NCBI GenBank assembly: GCA_965231165.1
Contig: OZ246421.1
Location: forward strand, 1-64,000
Source of the DNA: Micavibrio_C sp965231165
Lineage (GTDB): Bacteria; Pseudomonadota; Alphaproteobacteria; Micavibrionales; Micavibrionaceae
Length of the DNA: 64,000 nucleotides
Direction: 5' to 3'
The position numbers and the translations under genes were made by a program. The notes beneath the pieces were generated by a model that made no database searches, had not been told where the DNA came from, and saw only the letters and a program-made list of their open reading frames with translations. Below, one piece after another: positions 16,829 through 25,949 of the stretch; positions within the stretch are counted from its first letter, which is position 1, and each line of letters starts with the position of its first letter.

Positions 16829-19800
16829 ATGGGCATATATAATGGTCGTCACGTACGGATGACCGCGGCACCGCGTTATCGGCACAGATTGCTGATGGCC
16901 GCTGCTTGGTTATTCGTATCCATCTGGCCTGTATCGTCGGCTTCCGTCGCCTACGCGCAGGACCATGATATTCAGGATCTTGTCCTCGAAGCGAGGATGG
17001 GACAGGCGGTCATTACCCCGGCGGCTGTGGTCCTTGAGAGCGAGGGCCGCTATTATTTGCCGTTGCTCGATCTTTCCGAAAATTTTGAATTTGCGATTAC
17101 CGATTCCGATATCAGCCGCGGTTATGTCGAGGGCTGGTATATCAGCGAGGACAATACGTTCTCCGTCGACCGCCAGAAGAAAGAAGCCTATCACAAGGGC
17201 AAGCGGATCGAGCTGTCCGATATCAATTTCGTTGATGATCCCTATGGCGAGGGCAATGAACTTTTCCTCCAGATGGAGGTGTTCAACCAGATATGGCCTG
17301 AAATCAGCTTTACGGTTGATCTGGCTGGCCTGCAATTGCTGGCGGCGTCCGATGCCACATTCCCGTTCATGGAGCGGAAAGAGCGGCAGACACGGCAAAA
17401 ATTTCTTGAAGCACGGCGGGCGGTGACGTCAGGCCCGCAGAAAGAGCTTCCCTATTTCAAAAATCCTTACGGCCTGATCAGCAAGCCGGTCATAGATATC
17501 GATAACAGCGTGAGCTGGGCGGCGGCTGATCGTGAATTGACCGCCCAGACCAGTATCAACGGCGCGCAGGATTTTTTATGGCTGACGGCGGATTACGGGC
17601 TGACTATCGCCCGTGAAGCCGATGGCTATAGCCCGCCTGAAGCGCTGCGGCTGACATTCTCGCGTGAAACCATGCCGGATGCGCCGCTGCCGCTCGGCGT
17701 CGAGCGTTTTGAATTCGGTGATACGCGTGTTAATTACCGGGAAGCCATTGCCAATGGCACCGCCGGTCGCGGATTTTATTTTACGACCAGCAAAAACGAT
17801 CCCAACCGAGAATTTGATGTCATCACGGTGGAAGGTAACGGCCCGCCCGGCTGGGAAACCGAGCTTTACCGCAATAACGAGTTGATTGATTTCGGTATCG
17901 TAGATTCCAAAGGCGAATACCGCTTCGAAGATGTTTCGACCCAGTACGGCAACAACCGCATCCGCGTCATTCTATATGGGCCGCAGGGACAGATCCGCGA
18001 GGAGGTCAAAGACTATAATTTCGGCAGCAGCATGCTGCGCCCCGGCCAGCACAGTGTGAGCGGCGGTTTCGTCGATGCCGACCGCGATTTCGTGCCGCTA
18101 TATGAAGATGAGAGTGTCAGCGCAAGGCCTGAAGGCATCGCCCAATCTCTGGCGGGCGCTTACGGCCTGACCCGTGATGTCACTCTGTATTCAAGCTATA
18201 ATGCCCTGCCGACGACGGATGGCGATAAAGATTACGTGACGGGCGGTGCGACCTTCTCGGCTGCTGGCGGTTTCGGTCAGGTCGAGGTCTATAAGGGCGT
18301 CAATAACGGCGAAGCGCTGGATTTACGGTTCCTGACCGAATTGCTCGGCATACGCCTTAATCTGGCCACGACGTTCTTCAACAGGTTTGAAAGTCCGACA
18401 TCCGGTTTTGGCGATAACGCGAAAAAGCAGGAAAATGAAATTCTGGCCACGCGCAATTTCCGTCTGCCGTTTGGCTCGCTGGGGCTGCAGTTCGATATAA
18501 ACCGGGTCACCCGCTATGACGACAGCACAGATTTAAGTCTGGGGACGCGTCAGACGATCAGCTATTCGGGTACGCAGTTTTCGCACCAGACCGATACACG
18601 GGTTCGCGATGGTCACCATGAATCTTCATCCGGTGTGCTGACGGCGAATGCCCGTATGCGTAACTGGCGTGTGCGCGGCAATCTGTCCTATACCACTTTC
18701 CCTGAATCGCTGCTCACAAACAGCTCTGCGGAATTGCGCTATCAGACGGCAGATGATTTTACTTTCGCTGTCAGTACGCAGTATGACTTCGTGCAGGATG
18801 TCATCGGCGCGGGTTTTCAGGTCGGGTATGATTTCAAACGTTTCCTCGGCAGTTTCGACGCCAACTGGCTTGATGGCAGTGGTTGGCAAATGATGCTGCG
18901 CGCCAGTACGTCACTCGGTCCCTATGGCGAGGATGGCGGCTATAACATGGTCAGCGAGGCGCAACGTTCACTCGCGCCGATCCGCGGTCATGCCTTCCTT
19001 GACCATAATGCAAACGATCTTTTTGACGAGGGTGATGCGCCTCTCAAGGGCGCGCGGTTGAATGTCTCCGGGCGTATCAGTGAAGACGAGTCGAATGATG
19101 AGGGTTATGTCATCGCCCGTCAGAGTGATCAGGTTGGTCTGGTTAATGTCGCGCTTGAAACATCCTCGCTTGAAGATCCCTATTATGCGCCCGCGATTGA
19201 GGGCTACAGCATGGCCCTGCGCCCCGGCAGCATGCCAGATATAAAATTCCCGGTGATTGAAACCGGTGCTATCGACGGCACGATTTCCAGTGTCGATAGC
19301 GGTGACCCTGTTCAGGGCATCAATATCCAGCTTGTAAACGAGAAGGGCGAAGTCGTCGCCGTGACGGAAGCGGCTTATGACGGCTTCTATACCTTCGAGT
19401 TTGTAAGACCCGGTACGTATATCGTCCGGGTTGATCCTGCGTACCAAGTCAACGTCCCACCGATAACCGTAACGGTTGTTTCCGACGATCTATTTGCCTC
19501 TGGCGTAGATCTTCAACTGCAGGAGCAGGAGAAGGGAACAGATGGGGAAACCACAGCCGCTGATACCGGTGCCGCCGATCAGGCTTCCTTCGATCAAGAA
19601 TTCGAAGAAGCCCTGAGCCAAGAGGCCGGTACCGATGATGCGGTGATGGGGCCACCAAACGGCGCGGAGAGGGGTAGAGTAGCCCAACCTACCCATGAAA
19701 CGCCCAACGGGACGACGCCTACGCCTGCTCCACATTCCTCTGACGGCAGCCTTTCCGCCGTCGTTCACCGCGTAAGGATCGGAGGGCTTCCCGATAAACC

Positions 19801-20101
19801 TCGGTTTGTCATGGAGCTCTCCGGTTCGGTGAATTACAAAGCTTCCGTCAGTGCTGACGGACTTGAGGTAATTATCGACCTGCCGGATGTGGCGTGGGAT
19901 GCGCTGGTCCAGTCAAAGAAAACAGGCAATGCTTTTATCCCGTCTTATCAGGCCGACGCTTTGGTTGACGAAAGCGGCAAGATCACAGGTACGCGCCTGC
20001 GTCTTTCTGCCTCACAGCCAGCCGTCTTGGCCGGGCAGGGATTATTGCCGCCTGAAGGTAAATCCGGCTACCGGTTGTTTATTGATATCGGCAAAAAGTA
20101 A
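16829..20101 (+). CDS. Pilus usher with SdrB-like, CarboxypepD-like and C-terminal AMIN-like domains
   Basis: 1,090 residues. A signal peptide (cleavage near SVAYA) is followed by an usher-type N-terminal domain, a long beta-barrel-like region with alternating aromatic strands (about residues 240-710), an SdrB-like segment (IRGHAFLDHNANDLFDEGD, about 713), and a carboxypeptidase-regulatory-like domain (about 812-890). An acidic, Thr/Pro-rich linker leads to a C-terminal domain of about 110 residues with the beta pattern of AMIN (RVRIGGLPDKPRFVMELSG). It should form the outer-membrane secretion channel for the DUF4402 pilus. The AMIN-like tail, a peptidoglycan- or envelope-targeting fold, is not part of classical ushers. 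Start 16829 or 16859; no clear ribosome binding site. Confidence 0.82.
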   Translation: MGIYNGRHVRMTAAPRYRHRLLMAAAWLFVSIWPVSSASVAYAQDHDIQDLVLEARMGQAVITPAAVVLESEGRYYLPLLDLSENFEFAITDSDISRGYVEGWYISEDNTFSVDRQKKEAYHKGKRIELSDINFVDDPYGEGNELFLQMEVFNQIWPEISFTVDLAGLQLLAASDATFPFMERKERQTRQKFLEARRAVTSGPQKELPYFKNPYGLISKPVIDIDNSVSWAAADRELTAQTSINGAQDFLWLTADYGLTIAREADGYSPPEALRLTFSRETMPDAPLPLGVERFEFGDTRVNYREAIANGTAGRGFYFTTSKNDPNREFDVITVEGNGPPGWETELYRNNELIDFGIVDSKGEYRFEDVSTQYGNNRIRVILYGPQGQIREEVKDYNFGSSMLRPGQHSVSGGFVDADRDFVPLYEDESVSARPEGIAQSLAGAYGLTRDVTLYSSYNALPTTDGDKDYVTGGATFSAAGGFGQVEVYKGVNNGEALDLRFLTELLGIRLNLATTFFNRFESPTSGFGDNAKKQENEILATRNFRLPFGSLGLQFDINRVTRYDDSTDLSLGTRQTISYSGTQFSHQTDTRVRDGHHESSSGVLTANARMRNWRVRGNLSYTTFPESLLTNSSAELRYQTADDFTFAVSTQYDFVQDVIGAGFQVGYDFKRFLGSFDANWLDGSGWQMMLRASTSLGPYGEDGGYNMVSEAQRSLAPIRGHAFLDHNANDLFDEGDAPLKGARLNVSGRISEDESNDEGYVIARQSDQVGLVNVALETSSLEDPYYAPAIEGYSMALRPGSMPDIKFPVIETGAIDGTISSVDSGDPVQGINIQLVNEKGEVVAVTEAAYDGFYTFEFVRPGTYIVRVDPAYQVNVPPITVTVVSDDLFASGVDLQLQEQEKGTDGETTAADTGAADQASFDQEFEEALSQEAGTDDAVMGPPNGAERGRVAQPTHETPNGTTPTPAPHSSDGSLSAVVHRVRIGGLPDKPRFVMELSGSVNYKASVSADGLEVIIDLPDVAWDALVQSKKTGNAFIPSYQADALVDESGKITGTRLRLSASQPAVLAGQGLLPPEGKSGYRLFIDIGKK

Positions 20102-20209
20102 GGCCGTAAAAATACAGCCCCGGCGCGCTGTACCACAGGCGCCGAGGCCGCAGTCAGAGTCCCCCTCCCTATAAGGGTGGTCGGGGAACCCTATCTCTAT
20201 TTAAAACCA

Positions 20210-20692
20210 TTAGGCTGATGCAATATCGATCGTCTTCTTGGCTTTTTCCGGCATAGCCTGTTTGCCGATCACCACGGACAGAACACCGTTCTTCATCGTG
20301 GCGCTGACCTGCTCTTCGGCGGCGTCATCCGGCAATTGCAGGGTACGCGAAAAGCGACCATAACTACGCTCGATACGGTGGAAGGTCTTGCCCTCCTCCT
20401 CGCTCTCCTGTTGTTTTTCACCCGAGAGCTTTAAAACACCATCCTCAATGGCCAATTCCACGTCCGCCCGCTCAAGACCCGGTAATTCCGCGGTCACTAT
20501 ATATTCCTTATCGGTTTCACTGATATTCATTTTCACGGTAATGTCGGACAACGACCCGACCGGCAAATGAATATTCGTCATGGCGTTGCGGAAGAAATTG
20601 TCGAAAACCCGATCAAGGTCATCGAACGAACCCCACCGTGGCGCTATTCCTGATTTTGGCGTTTGCGGAACGATTTTACGAAGGGCTGTCAT
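20210..20692 (-). CDS. Small heat-shock protein (Hsp20 / alpha-crystallin family)
   Basis: 160 residues. The central alpha-crystallin domain (about 50-145) has AELPGLERADVELAIEDGVL, KLSGEK and the C-terminal NGVLSVVIGK motif, which is the family signature A-x-x-x-N-G-V-L. These proteins hold unfolding proteins in a folding-competent state under heat stress. GGAGTTTTAA precedes the ATG. It stands alone on the minus strand. The C-terminal tail lacks a clear IxI motif, ending instead in KKTIDIAS, whose I-D-I may serve. No heat-shock leader hairpin was confirmed. Confidence 0.93.
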   Translation of the reverse strand: MTALRKIVPQTPKSGIAPRWGSFDDLDRVFDNFFRNAMTNIHLPVGSLSDITVKMNISETDKEYIVTAELPGLERADVELAIEDGVLKLSGEKQQESEEEGKTFHRIERSYGRFSRTLQLPDDAAEEQVSATMKNGVLSVVIGKQAMPEKAKKTIDIASA

Positions 20693-20867
20693 TTAAAACT
20701 CCTTTCATTCATCGCACTCTTTAAGGGAAACAAAGCCGTAAATCCTAGTAAGGGTTAAAGGCCTACAAGACTCACCTGGTATCTGTGGCCGGAATATCAA
20801 GGCTTTTAACACTTTGAATTGTTTCGATTTCTATATAAAATCAAGCCAATTTTGAGAAGGATCGATC

Positions 20868-22781
20868 ATGTGCGGCATCGCCGGATTTATAGATGTGAGA
20901 AAGAGTGCCGACGCTAACGAATTGCGGGCGCTGGTAACCTCCATGACCGATGCCATTCAGCATCGCGGCCCTGATGGCAGTGATGCGTGGGTGCATGACC
21001 ATGTGGCGCTGGGGCACCGGCGGCTGGCGATTGTCGATCTGACCCCCAGTGGCGCGCAGCCGATGGCGTCATCTTCGGGCCGCTATATGATTATCTTCAA
21101 CGGTGAAATCTATAATTTTCTTGATATCCGCAAGGAACTGGAGGGGCGCGGCGTGTCCTTTAAAGGCACGTCTGATACGGAAGTGATGCTGGCGGCGTTC
21201 GAGGTCTGGGGCATTGAAGAATCTTTAAAAAAATTCGCGGGCATGTTCGCCTGCGCGCTTTATGATCTGCGCGAAAGAATGCTGCATCTGTTCCGTGACC
21301 GTCTGGGCAAAAAGCCGCTTTATTTCGGCTATGCGGGCGATCATTTCGCTTTTGCTTCCGAATTGAAAGCGTTTGCGGTTTTGCCGGGGTTCACGGGCGA
21401 GCAGGACCATGAGGCATTACATTTATTTACGCGCCATAATTTTATTCCGGCGCCATGGTCGATTTACAAGGGCATCTTTAAATTGCCGCAAGCCACCTGG
21501 CTGTCGTTGCCGTTTGATGAAATTGCCGGTACGCGTAACGCACGTGATTTTCTGGCACGGGCGAAGCCGTACTGGGATTTGTCAGGGCTGGCGCGTCAGA
21601 ATGTGCGTGTGGCGAATGAAACAGAAGCGCTTGCGGAACTTGAAAATATTCTGGGGCTGGCGACAAAACAGCGCATGATCGCCGATGTCCCGTTGGGCGC
21701 GTTCCTGTCCGGTGGTATCGATTCATCGCTGGTGGTAGCGCTGATGCAGAAGAATGCATCGCAGCCGGTGCGCACCTACAGCATCGGTTTTGCTGAGGCC
21801 AGTCATAACGAATCCGAATATGCGAAGGCAGTGGCACGGCATCTGGGCACCGATCATACTGAATTCACCGTGACGGCGGATGAGGCGCGCTCAGTCATTC
21901 CGCAACTGCCCGATATTTATGACGAGCCGTTTGCCGATGCTTCACAAATCCCGACATGGCATGTCTGCCGTCTGGCGCGCCAATCGGTGACGGTGGCGCT
22001 TTCGGGTGACGGCGGGGACGAAGGGTTCGGCGGTTATAACCGATACCTGCTGGCGCAATATGTGTTTCCGGCATTGCAACTGTTTCCACTGGGCTTGCGT
22101 GAAGCCTTATCATCTTTGCAAACCCGTGCCGGACACCAGAATTTACGGCGTCTTCTGGAGGTTTGCGGCGCGCGTGACCCTTCCGACTTCTACCGCCGCA
22201 TTTTTTCTTACTGGCAGGATACTTCTGCTGTGCTGGCAGACGGGCATTCACCGGAGGTGCCGTTGCCGCCGTTCGTGGGCAGCATCACGCGCCATATGAT
22301 GATGGCGGATTCAAGTTTTTATCTGCCTGACGATATTCTGGCCAAGGTCGATCGTGCCAGCATGGCGGTGTCGCTGGAAACGCGCGCGCCGTTACTGGAC
22401 CACCGTGTTCTTGAATATGCGTGGACGCTGCCCGATCATTTCAAGGTCCGGGGCGGCAAGGGCAAATGGATTTTGCGCCAGTTGCTGGCGCGGCATGTGC
22501 CGACAGAATTGTTCGAACGCCCGAAGCGCGGGTTCGGGGTGCCGCTGGCGGCATGGCTGCGCGGGCCGCTAGCCCCATGGATGCAGGATTTACTTTCGGC
22601 TGACCGTCTGCGTCAGCAGGGTTTGTATAGACCCGAAGCGATTGCACCCATGGTGCAGCAGCATCTGGCGGGTACCCATGACTGGTCTTACCGTCTGTGG
22701 GGGCTGATTATGTATCAGGCATGGCATGACCGGTGGCAGGGGCAAAATTCTGTTTCACATAAGGTTAGGCATACGGGTTGA
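20868..22781 (+). CDS. asnB: Asparagine synthase, glutamine-hydrolysing
   Basis: 637 residues. Starts MCGIAGF, so Cys2 becomes the N-terminal nucleophile of a class II glutaminase domain (to about 210, with HRRLAIVDL and FNGEIYN). The synthetase domain follows, with the pyrophosphate loop LSGGIDSSLV near residue 280 and SGDGGDE near 385. It makes asparagine from aspartate, glutamine and ATP; relatives in polysaccharide loci amidate sugars, so a cell-surface role is possible. GAGAAGGATCG precedes the ATG. Length is typical of the AsnB group in exopolysaccharide contexts. A small membrane protein gene follows. Confidence 0.93.
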   Translation: MCGIAGFIDVRKSADANELRALVTSMTDAIQHRGPDGSDAWVHDHVALGHRRLAIVDLTPSGAQPMASSSGRYMIIFNGEIYNFLDIRKELEGRGVSFKGTSDTEVMLAAFEVWGIEESLKKFAGMFACALYDLRERMLHLFRDRLGKKPLYFGYAGDHFAFASELKAFAVLPGFTGEQDHEALHLFTRHNFIPAPWSIYKGIFKLPQATWLSLPFDEIAGTRNARDFLARAKPYWDLSGLARQNVRVANETEALAELENILGLATKQRMIADVPLGAFLSGGIDSSLVVALMQKNASQPVRTYSIGFAEASHNESEYAKAVARHLGTDHTEFTVTADEARSVIPQLPDIYDEPFADASQIPTWHVCRLARQSVTVALSGDGGDEGFGGYNRYLLAQYVFPALQLFPLGLREALSSLQTRAGHQNLRRLLEVCGARDPSDFYRRIFSYWQDTSAVLADGHSPEVPLPPFVGSITRHMMMADSSFYLPDDILAKVDRASMAVSLETRAPLLDHRVLEYAWTLPDHFKVRGGKGKWILRQLLARHVPTELFERPKRGFGVPLAAWLRGPLAPWMQDLLSADRLRQQGLYRPEAIAPMVQQHLAGTHDWSYRLWGLIMYQAWHDRWQGQNSVSHKVRHTG

Positions 22782-22853
22782 TAATTGTGTCTGGCACTGG
22801 CGTAAAAAGCAGGTACACTTCAGCCATCATTATTTATCTTGGGAGATTCTCCG

Positions 22854-23183
22854 ATGTCCGATGATCAAAATAGCGCTTTCGATGTGCAAAAGCTTAAATC
22901 GCAAGCTGAAACCAAGATCAGGGAATTGTGGTCTGGCGCGATACCGCTGTTTGAAACCTTCTGGATTTATTATTTTGCCGTGATCGTCGTGCTCCAGATT
23001 CTGGCGCAGGCTTTCGGCATACTCGGCATCTTGTTTTCTCTGGTTGCGCTGTGCTGGGCAGCGTTCATGGTCAAACCGATCTGGGTATCGGCTGATAAAT
23101 ATGCCGGGCCGAAACACTGGGCGATGATCGCCAAAATTTTCGCCATCCTGATCGGGCTGGGTGTGGTTTCGACGTTGTTCTAG
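22854..23183 (+). CDS. Small membrane protein, 109 aa
   Basis: Starts MSDDQNSAFDVQK at 22854, with GGGAG upstream. A hydrophilic N-terminal ~35 residues is followed by two or three hydrophobic helices (FWIYYFAVIVVLQILAQAF, ILFSLVALCWAAFMV, MIAKIFAILIGLGVVSTLF). It is likely an inner-membrane protein. No family recognised with confidence. It follows asnB at about 70 bases. Confidence 0.7.
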   Translation: MSDDQNSAFDVQKLKSQAETKIRELWSGAIPLFETFWIYYFAVIVVLQILAQAFGILGILFSLVALCWAAFMVKPIWVSADKYAGPKHWAMIAKIFAILIGLGVVSTLF

Positions 23184-23208
23184 AGAACCAGCGCTTCAAT
23201 TAAATTTG

Positions 23209-23260
23209 TCATCCCCGGCCCATGCCACGCAAGCGCTGACGCTGCGGGTACCCGGGGATC
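23209..23260. repeat. Dispersed palindromic repeat (GTCATCCCCGG type)
   Basis: GTCATCCCCGG at 23209-23219 is mirrored by CCCGGGGATC at 23251-23260. The form GTCATCCCCGG...CCGGGGATC is a widespread intergenic palindrome in alphaproteobacteria. It lies between two convergent genes and could also act as a weak terminator. Confidence 0.6.
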
Positions 23261-23282
23261 TATGTGTTTAGTCCCATAAACT

Positions 23283-23948
23283 TTACCATGGCGCTTGAGA
23301 AAGGCCTTCCTCTAACAATTTATCGAGTGAATGATCTTTCATGTACTTAAAATCCCATGACATTATGTATGTGATAACAATCCACTTGCCCGGCGCTTTC
23401 TTACGTAAAATATAAATTTCTGGTGGGTGCTTGCCGTTGGCCGCGATTTCACCGCCGGGAGAGCAATCAATCGGCGGGCACTGGCCTTTGGGGTCGGAGC
23501 GATCTTCCAGATTAGAGTAGCAATGAACATAGCGGCGACAAACTTGTGCGGCGGCAAAAAGCAGCGTGTCGCCCGGCTGCCATATGTCTTTATATGCTTG
23601 CGGTATATCGGATTTCTTGAGAATACGCTTTGACAGGAATTTATACAGGCTGCGCATTCTTTTGTCAGCGCCGCCTCTGGGGCCAGGCAGTTCGATATCT
23701 ATGGTGTTGCAAACCGATTGATCCCACCAACTTTTACACGCATCGCGTGTCATAACTGCGCATTCCGGCGTAACGGGGTTGCCGATGCAGGGGCTGCTGC
23801 TGGTGGCGTGATCGTAGCCGAGATAATAAAGCAGTGAATAATCGGGCGTCAGCGGGCGTTCATCCGATTCGGCGCGGGCATTGATGCTGACCATGTTCAG
23901 CATGATGCAAAAGGTGACGTAAATGGGAAATTTTATGAAAGGAGTCAT
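23283..23948 (-). CDS. Exported cysteine-rich protein, module copy 1
   Basis: 221 residues with a Sec signal (MTPFIKFPIYVTFCIMLNMV, cleavage near NARA). The mature part is cysteine-rich, with cysteines in SSPCIGNP, PECAVM, DACKSWW, VCNTID, VCRRYVHCY and GQCPPIDCS, so it is probably disulfide-bonded in the periplasm or outside. It is not a family I recognise. A close paralogue lies at 51493-52161 in the same arrangement. It is transcribed divergently from a GH108-like muramidase gene. I infer it may be a partner or inhibitor of that enzyme, but nothing in the sequence proves this. Confidence 0.8.
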   Translation of the reverse strand: MTPFIKFPIYVTFCIMLNMVSINARAESDERPLTPDYSLLYYLGYDHATSSSPCIGNPVTPECAVMTRDACKSWWDQSVCNTIDIELPGPRGGADKRMRSLYKFLSKRILKKSDIPQAYKDIWQPGDTLLFAAAQVCRRYVHCYSNLEDRSDPKGQCPPIDCSPGGEIAANGKHPPEIYILRKKAPGKWIVITYIMSWDFKYMKDHSLDKLLEEGLSQAPW

Positions 23949-24089
23949 GCTCTGATATGTTCAATCTAAAATTGTTTTCACAATGATCATTTGTTCATGG
24001 TATGTTCTTTTAGTCAAGCCCCCTGTCTGTCACAAGCGTGGGGGCTTTTTGTTAATTTTGAGAATGAACAGGAAAGGATCGGTAATGTC
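23949..24089. promoter_or_regulatory. Conserved divergent intergenic region, module copy 1
   Basis: About 140 bases between the exported cysteine-rich protein gene and the muramidase gene. The segment around CTGATATGTTCAATCTAAAA and the later TATGTTC and CAAGCCCCCTGT elements recur almost unchanged at 52162-52298 in the second copy, so they are probably promoter and regulatory elements kept under selection or copied with the module. Confidence 0.65.
24016..24052 (+). terminator. Terminator-like hairpin in the muramidase leader, copy 1
   Basis: AAGCCCCC (24016-24023) pairs with GGGGGCTT (24040-24047), followed by TTTTG. It lies 38 bases before the muramidase start at 24090. The hairpin is conserved in copy 2 with a different loop, which argues that the structure itself matters. 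Confidence 0.75.
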
Positions 24090-25004
24090 ATGCCGCTTAT
24101 ACCCGTTTTTCCCGCCCGGTCGTTGAACCATCCCTTGGCAAAGAACCGTCCGGCGGATTCCGATGATGTGCGGGATGTGAAAATATTTCTGCGCGAACGC
24201 GGATATTATGCTGAACCTTCCTATGGCGTGACGCCTTATCCTGATCGTGGACTATTTACGGCCATCAGCGATTACCAGCGCGACCGTAGTTTGCAGGTGG
24301 ATGGCATGATAAATCCGGAGGGGGAAACCCAGCAGGCGATGAGGGGAGAGAAGGAGCAAAGCCAGAAATTCCTGACACCGCCCATATTGTCACAGAAGAA
24401 ACACTATTATGATTCTCTTGATTTAGGAGACGGTAGAGCAATTTTTTCAGAAAATGGTCTACATAATATCGAAGGCATGACGCAAAGACGTGTCAACACC
24501 TATATGACAACATACGATATGGAGGGCGGTGACCGACCTGATGGCGATACGGTCAGCGGCATTCAAGTCCCGACATTGAAATTCCTCAATAGCCGACAGA
24601 AACTTGGCTTGAAGAAAAATGTGAAACCTGCCGACCTGACCCCGCTTGAGAAAGCCCGTGTACTGGAGGCCTATGCTGATTACAGTCTGGAGCGGATCGG
24701 GGGGCGCAAGGCGCTTGATGATATGCCGGACGATCTGGCGGCGCAGACGATTTTTGATACGGTTGTGCGTCACGGGCCGGAGGGTGGTTCGCTGGTGTTA
24801 CGCAAAGCCCTGAATGCGGCGCGTGTCGATGGGGAAGATCCCTTGAGTGAAGGGGCCGGACGCATTGGCCCGCAGACGCAGGAGCGCTTTCATGCCGTGC
24901 TGGGCGATAAAAATCGCCGCACGGTGTTTTATAGGGCATTGGCTGCTGAGCGACTCAAGCAGTTTCCCGCTGAGGCTGCGCGGTTTGAATATTTTAGGGA
25001 TTGA
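24090..25004 (+). CDS. GH108-like muramidase with N-terminal peptidoglycan-binding domain, copy 1
   Basis: 304 residues from the ATG at 24090 (MPLIPVF). The N-terminal ~85 residues look like a PG_binding_1 domain (RGLFTAISDYQRDRSLQVDG). The C-terminal ~170 residues follow the plan of GH108 lysozymes: YDMEGG near 142-147, in which Glu145 sits where the catalytic Glu of the EGG motif lies, then a helical core and a PG_binding_3-like end (IFDTVVRHGPEGG, GRIGPQT). No signal peptide, so export needs a holin, a secretion system or lysis. A paralogue is at 52299. The central segment (about residues 85-125) is the most variable between copies. Confidence 0.72.
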   Translation: MPLIPVFPARSLNHPLAKNRPADSDDVRDVKIFLRERGYYAEPSYGVTPYPDRGLFTAISDYQRDRSLQVDGMINPEGETQQAMRGEKEQSQKFLTPPILSQKKHYYDSLDLGDGRAIFSENGLHNIEGMTQRRVNTYMTTYDMEGGDRPDGDTVSGIQVPTLKFLNSRQKLGLKKNVKPADLTPLEKARVLEAYADYSLERIGGRKALDDMPDDLAAQTIFDTVVRHGPEGGSLVLRKALNAARVDGEDPLSEGAGRIGPQTQERFHAVLGDKNRRTVFYRALAAERLKQFPAEAARFEYFRD

Positions 25005-25056
25005 AGGCAAAAGAAGATACTTCTGGGTATGCCCTCAGGATGACAACAAGCGGATG

Positions 25057-25446
25057 CTACGCGGCCTTCTTGCGCGCTGACAACAACTCCATGATCGACA
25101 GGAAACCGGCGATATCGCCATTATCCTTTACCACGGGAATGTGCCGGATATTGCGGTCGGTCATCAGGTCGATGGCGGATTCAACATTATCACTTTCCTT
25201 GACCGCGATGATCTTGGTCGTCATGTAATCGCTGATATAGGCGGTCTTGGCGTTATCGCCTTCGGCGGCGAAGGCCTTGACGATATCGTGCTCCGAAAGA
25301 ATGCCGATGCCCTTGCCATCACGGTCAGTGACCAGCAGGCAGGTTGAGCGCGTCATGTTCATCACATCGATGGCATCCATGACCGAGGCGTCCTCATCAA
25401 TTTCGCGGCGGTTGCTAATGCTGGCGAGAACGGCGGCGATATTCAT
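25057..25446 (-). CDS. CBS-domain pair protein
   Basis: 129 residues forming two CBS motifs in tandem (a Bateman module): the first around DASVMDAIDVMNMTRSTCLL to DIVKAF, the second around MTTKIIAVKESDNVESAIDL to ISIMEL-like LSIMELLSARKK. These modules bind adenosine nucleotides such as AMP, ATP or SAM and act as energy sensors; stand-alone CBS proteins modulate partner enzymes. AAAGGGATTT precedes the ATG. It is monocistronic on the minus strand. No fused effector domain is present, so the partner cannot be named. Confidence 0.9.
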   Translation of the reverse strand: MNIAAVLASISNRREIDEDASVMDAIDVMNMTRSTCLLVTDRDGKGIGILSEHDIVKAFAAEGDNAKTAYISDYMTTKIIAVKESDNVESAIDLMTDRNIRHIPVVKDNGDIAGFLSIMELLSARKKAA

Positions 25447-25532
25447 CAGTAAATCCCTTTTACAAACACGTAACGGTACTATGCTACAGGCGGCGCTTTA
25501 AAAAATAAACAGCCTGTATTTGTTGTCATAAT

Positions 25533-25868
25533 TTACAAATGATTCATCAGGAATTTATGGGCGAAATAACCTGCCGCCAGCAGGATTAGCCCTGCGCCGT
25601 ACAAGGCCCAGAAATTCCACATCAGCTTTTGCGCCAGCAGGAACGGCACGAAAAAGAGCAGCGATAACGGCACCGCTACAAAGATGCTCTGCGCGAAACG
25701 CGCGGTTTTTTCAGCATCCTGATATTCGGCATAGGAAAAGGGCAGAACCAGCAGCGTTATCAGCGGCAGGGCGACAATAAATCCCGCTAATTCCGGCCTT
25801 TTCCCCGATAGCCATGAGGCAAAGGCGATGATTGTGGCGGATACGGCGATTTTAAAGGCAAACAGCAT
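25533..25868 (-). CDS. DUF3147-family membrane protein
   Basis: 111 residues with three to four transmembrane helices (KIAVSATIIAFASWLSG, AGFIVALPLITLLVLPFSY, IFVAVPLSLLFFVPFLLA, ALYGAGLILLAAGYFAHKF). The motif RPELAGFIVALPLITLL is typical of DUF3147, a small inner-membrane family of unknown function. GGAGAG precedes the ATG. Neighbouring genes are on their own promoters, so the context says little. Confidence 0.8.
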   Translation of the reverse strand: MLFAFKIAVSATIIAFASWLSGKRPELAGFIVALPLITLLVLPFSYAEYQDAEKTARFAQSIFVAVPLSLLFFVPFLLAQKLMWNFWALYGAGLILLAAGYFAHKFLMNHL

Positions 25869-25949
25869 ATTTGGCTCTCCGTATTTTGTTTCTTAGGATG
25901 AATATGTTATACGATTTTATCACGTATTCCTGAAGGAGACTCCAGCATA

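Noticed and set aside
22006..22572. Frames inside asnB in other reading frames
   Set aside because: No start signals, and asnB is intact across the region with all its motifs.
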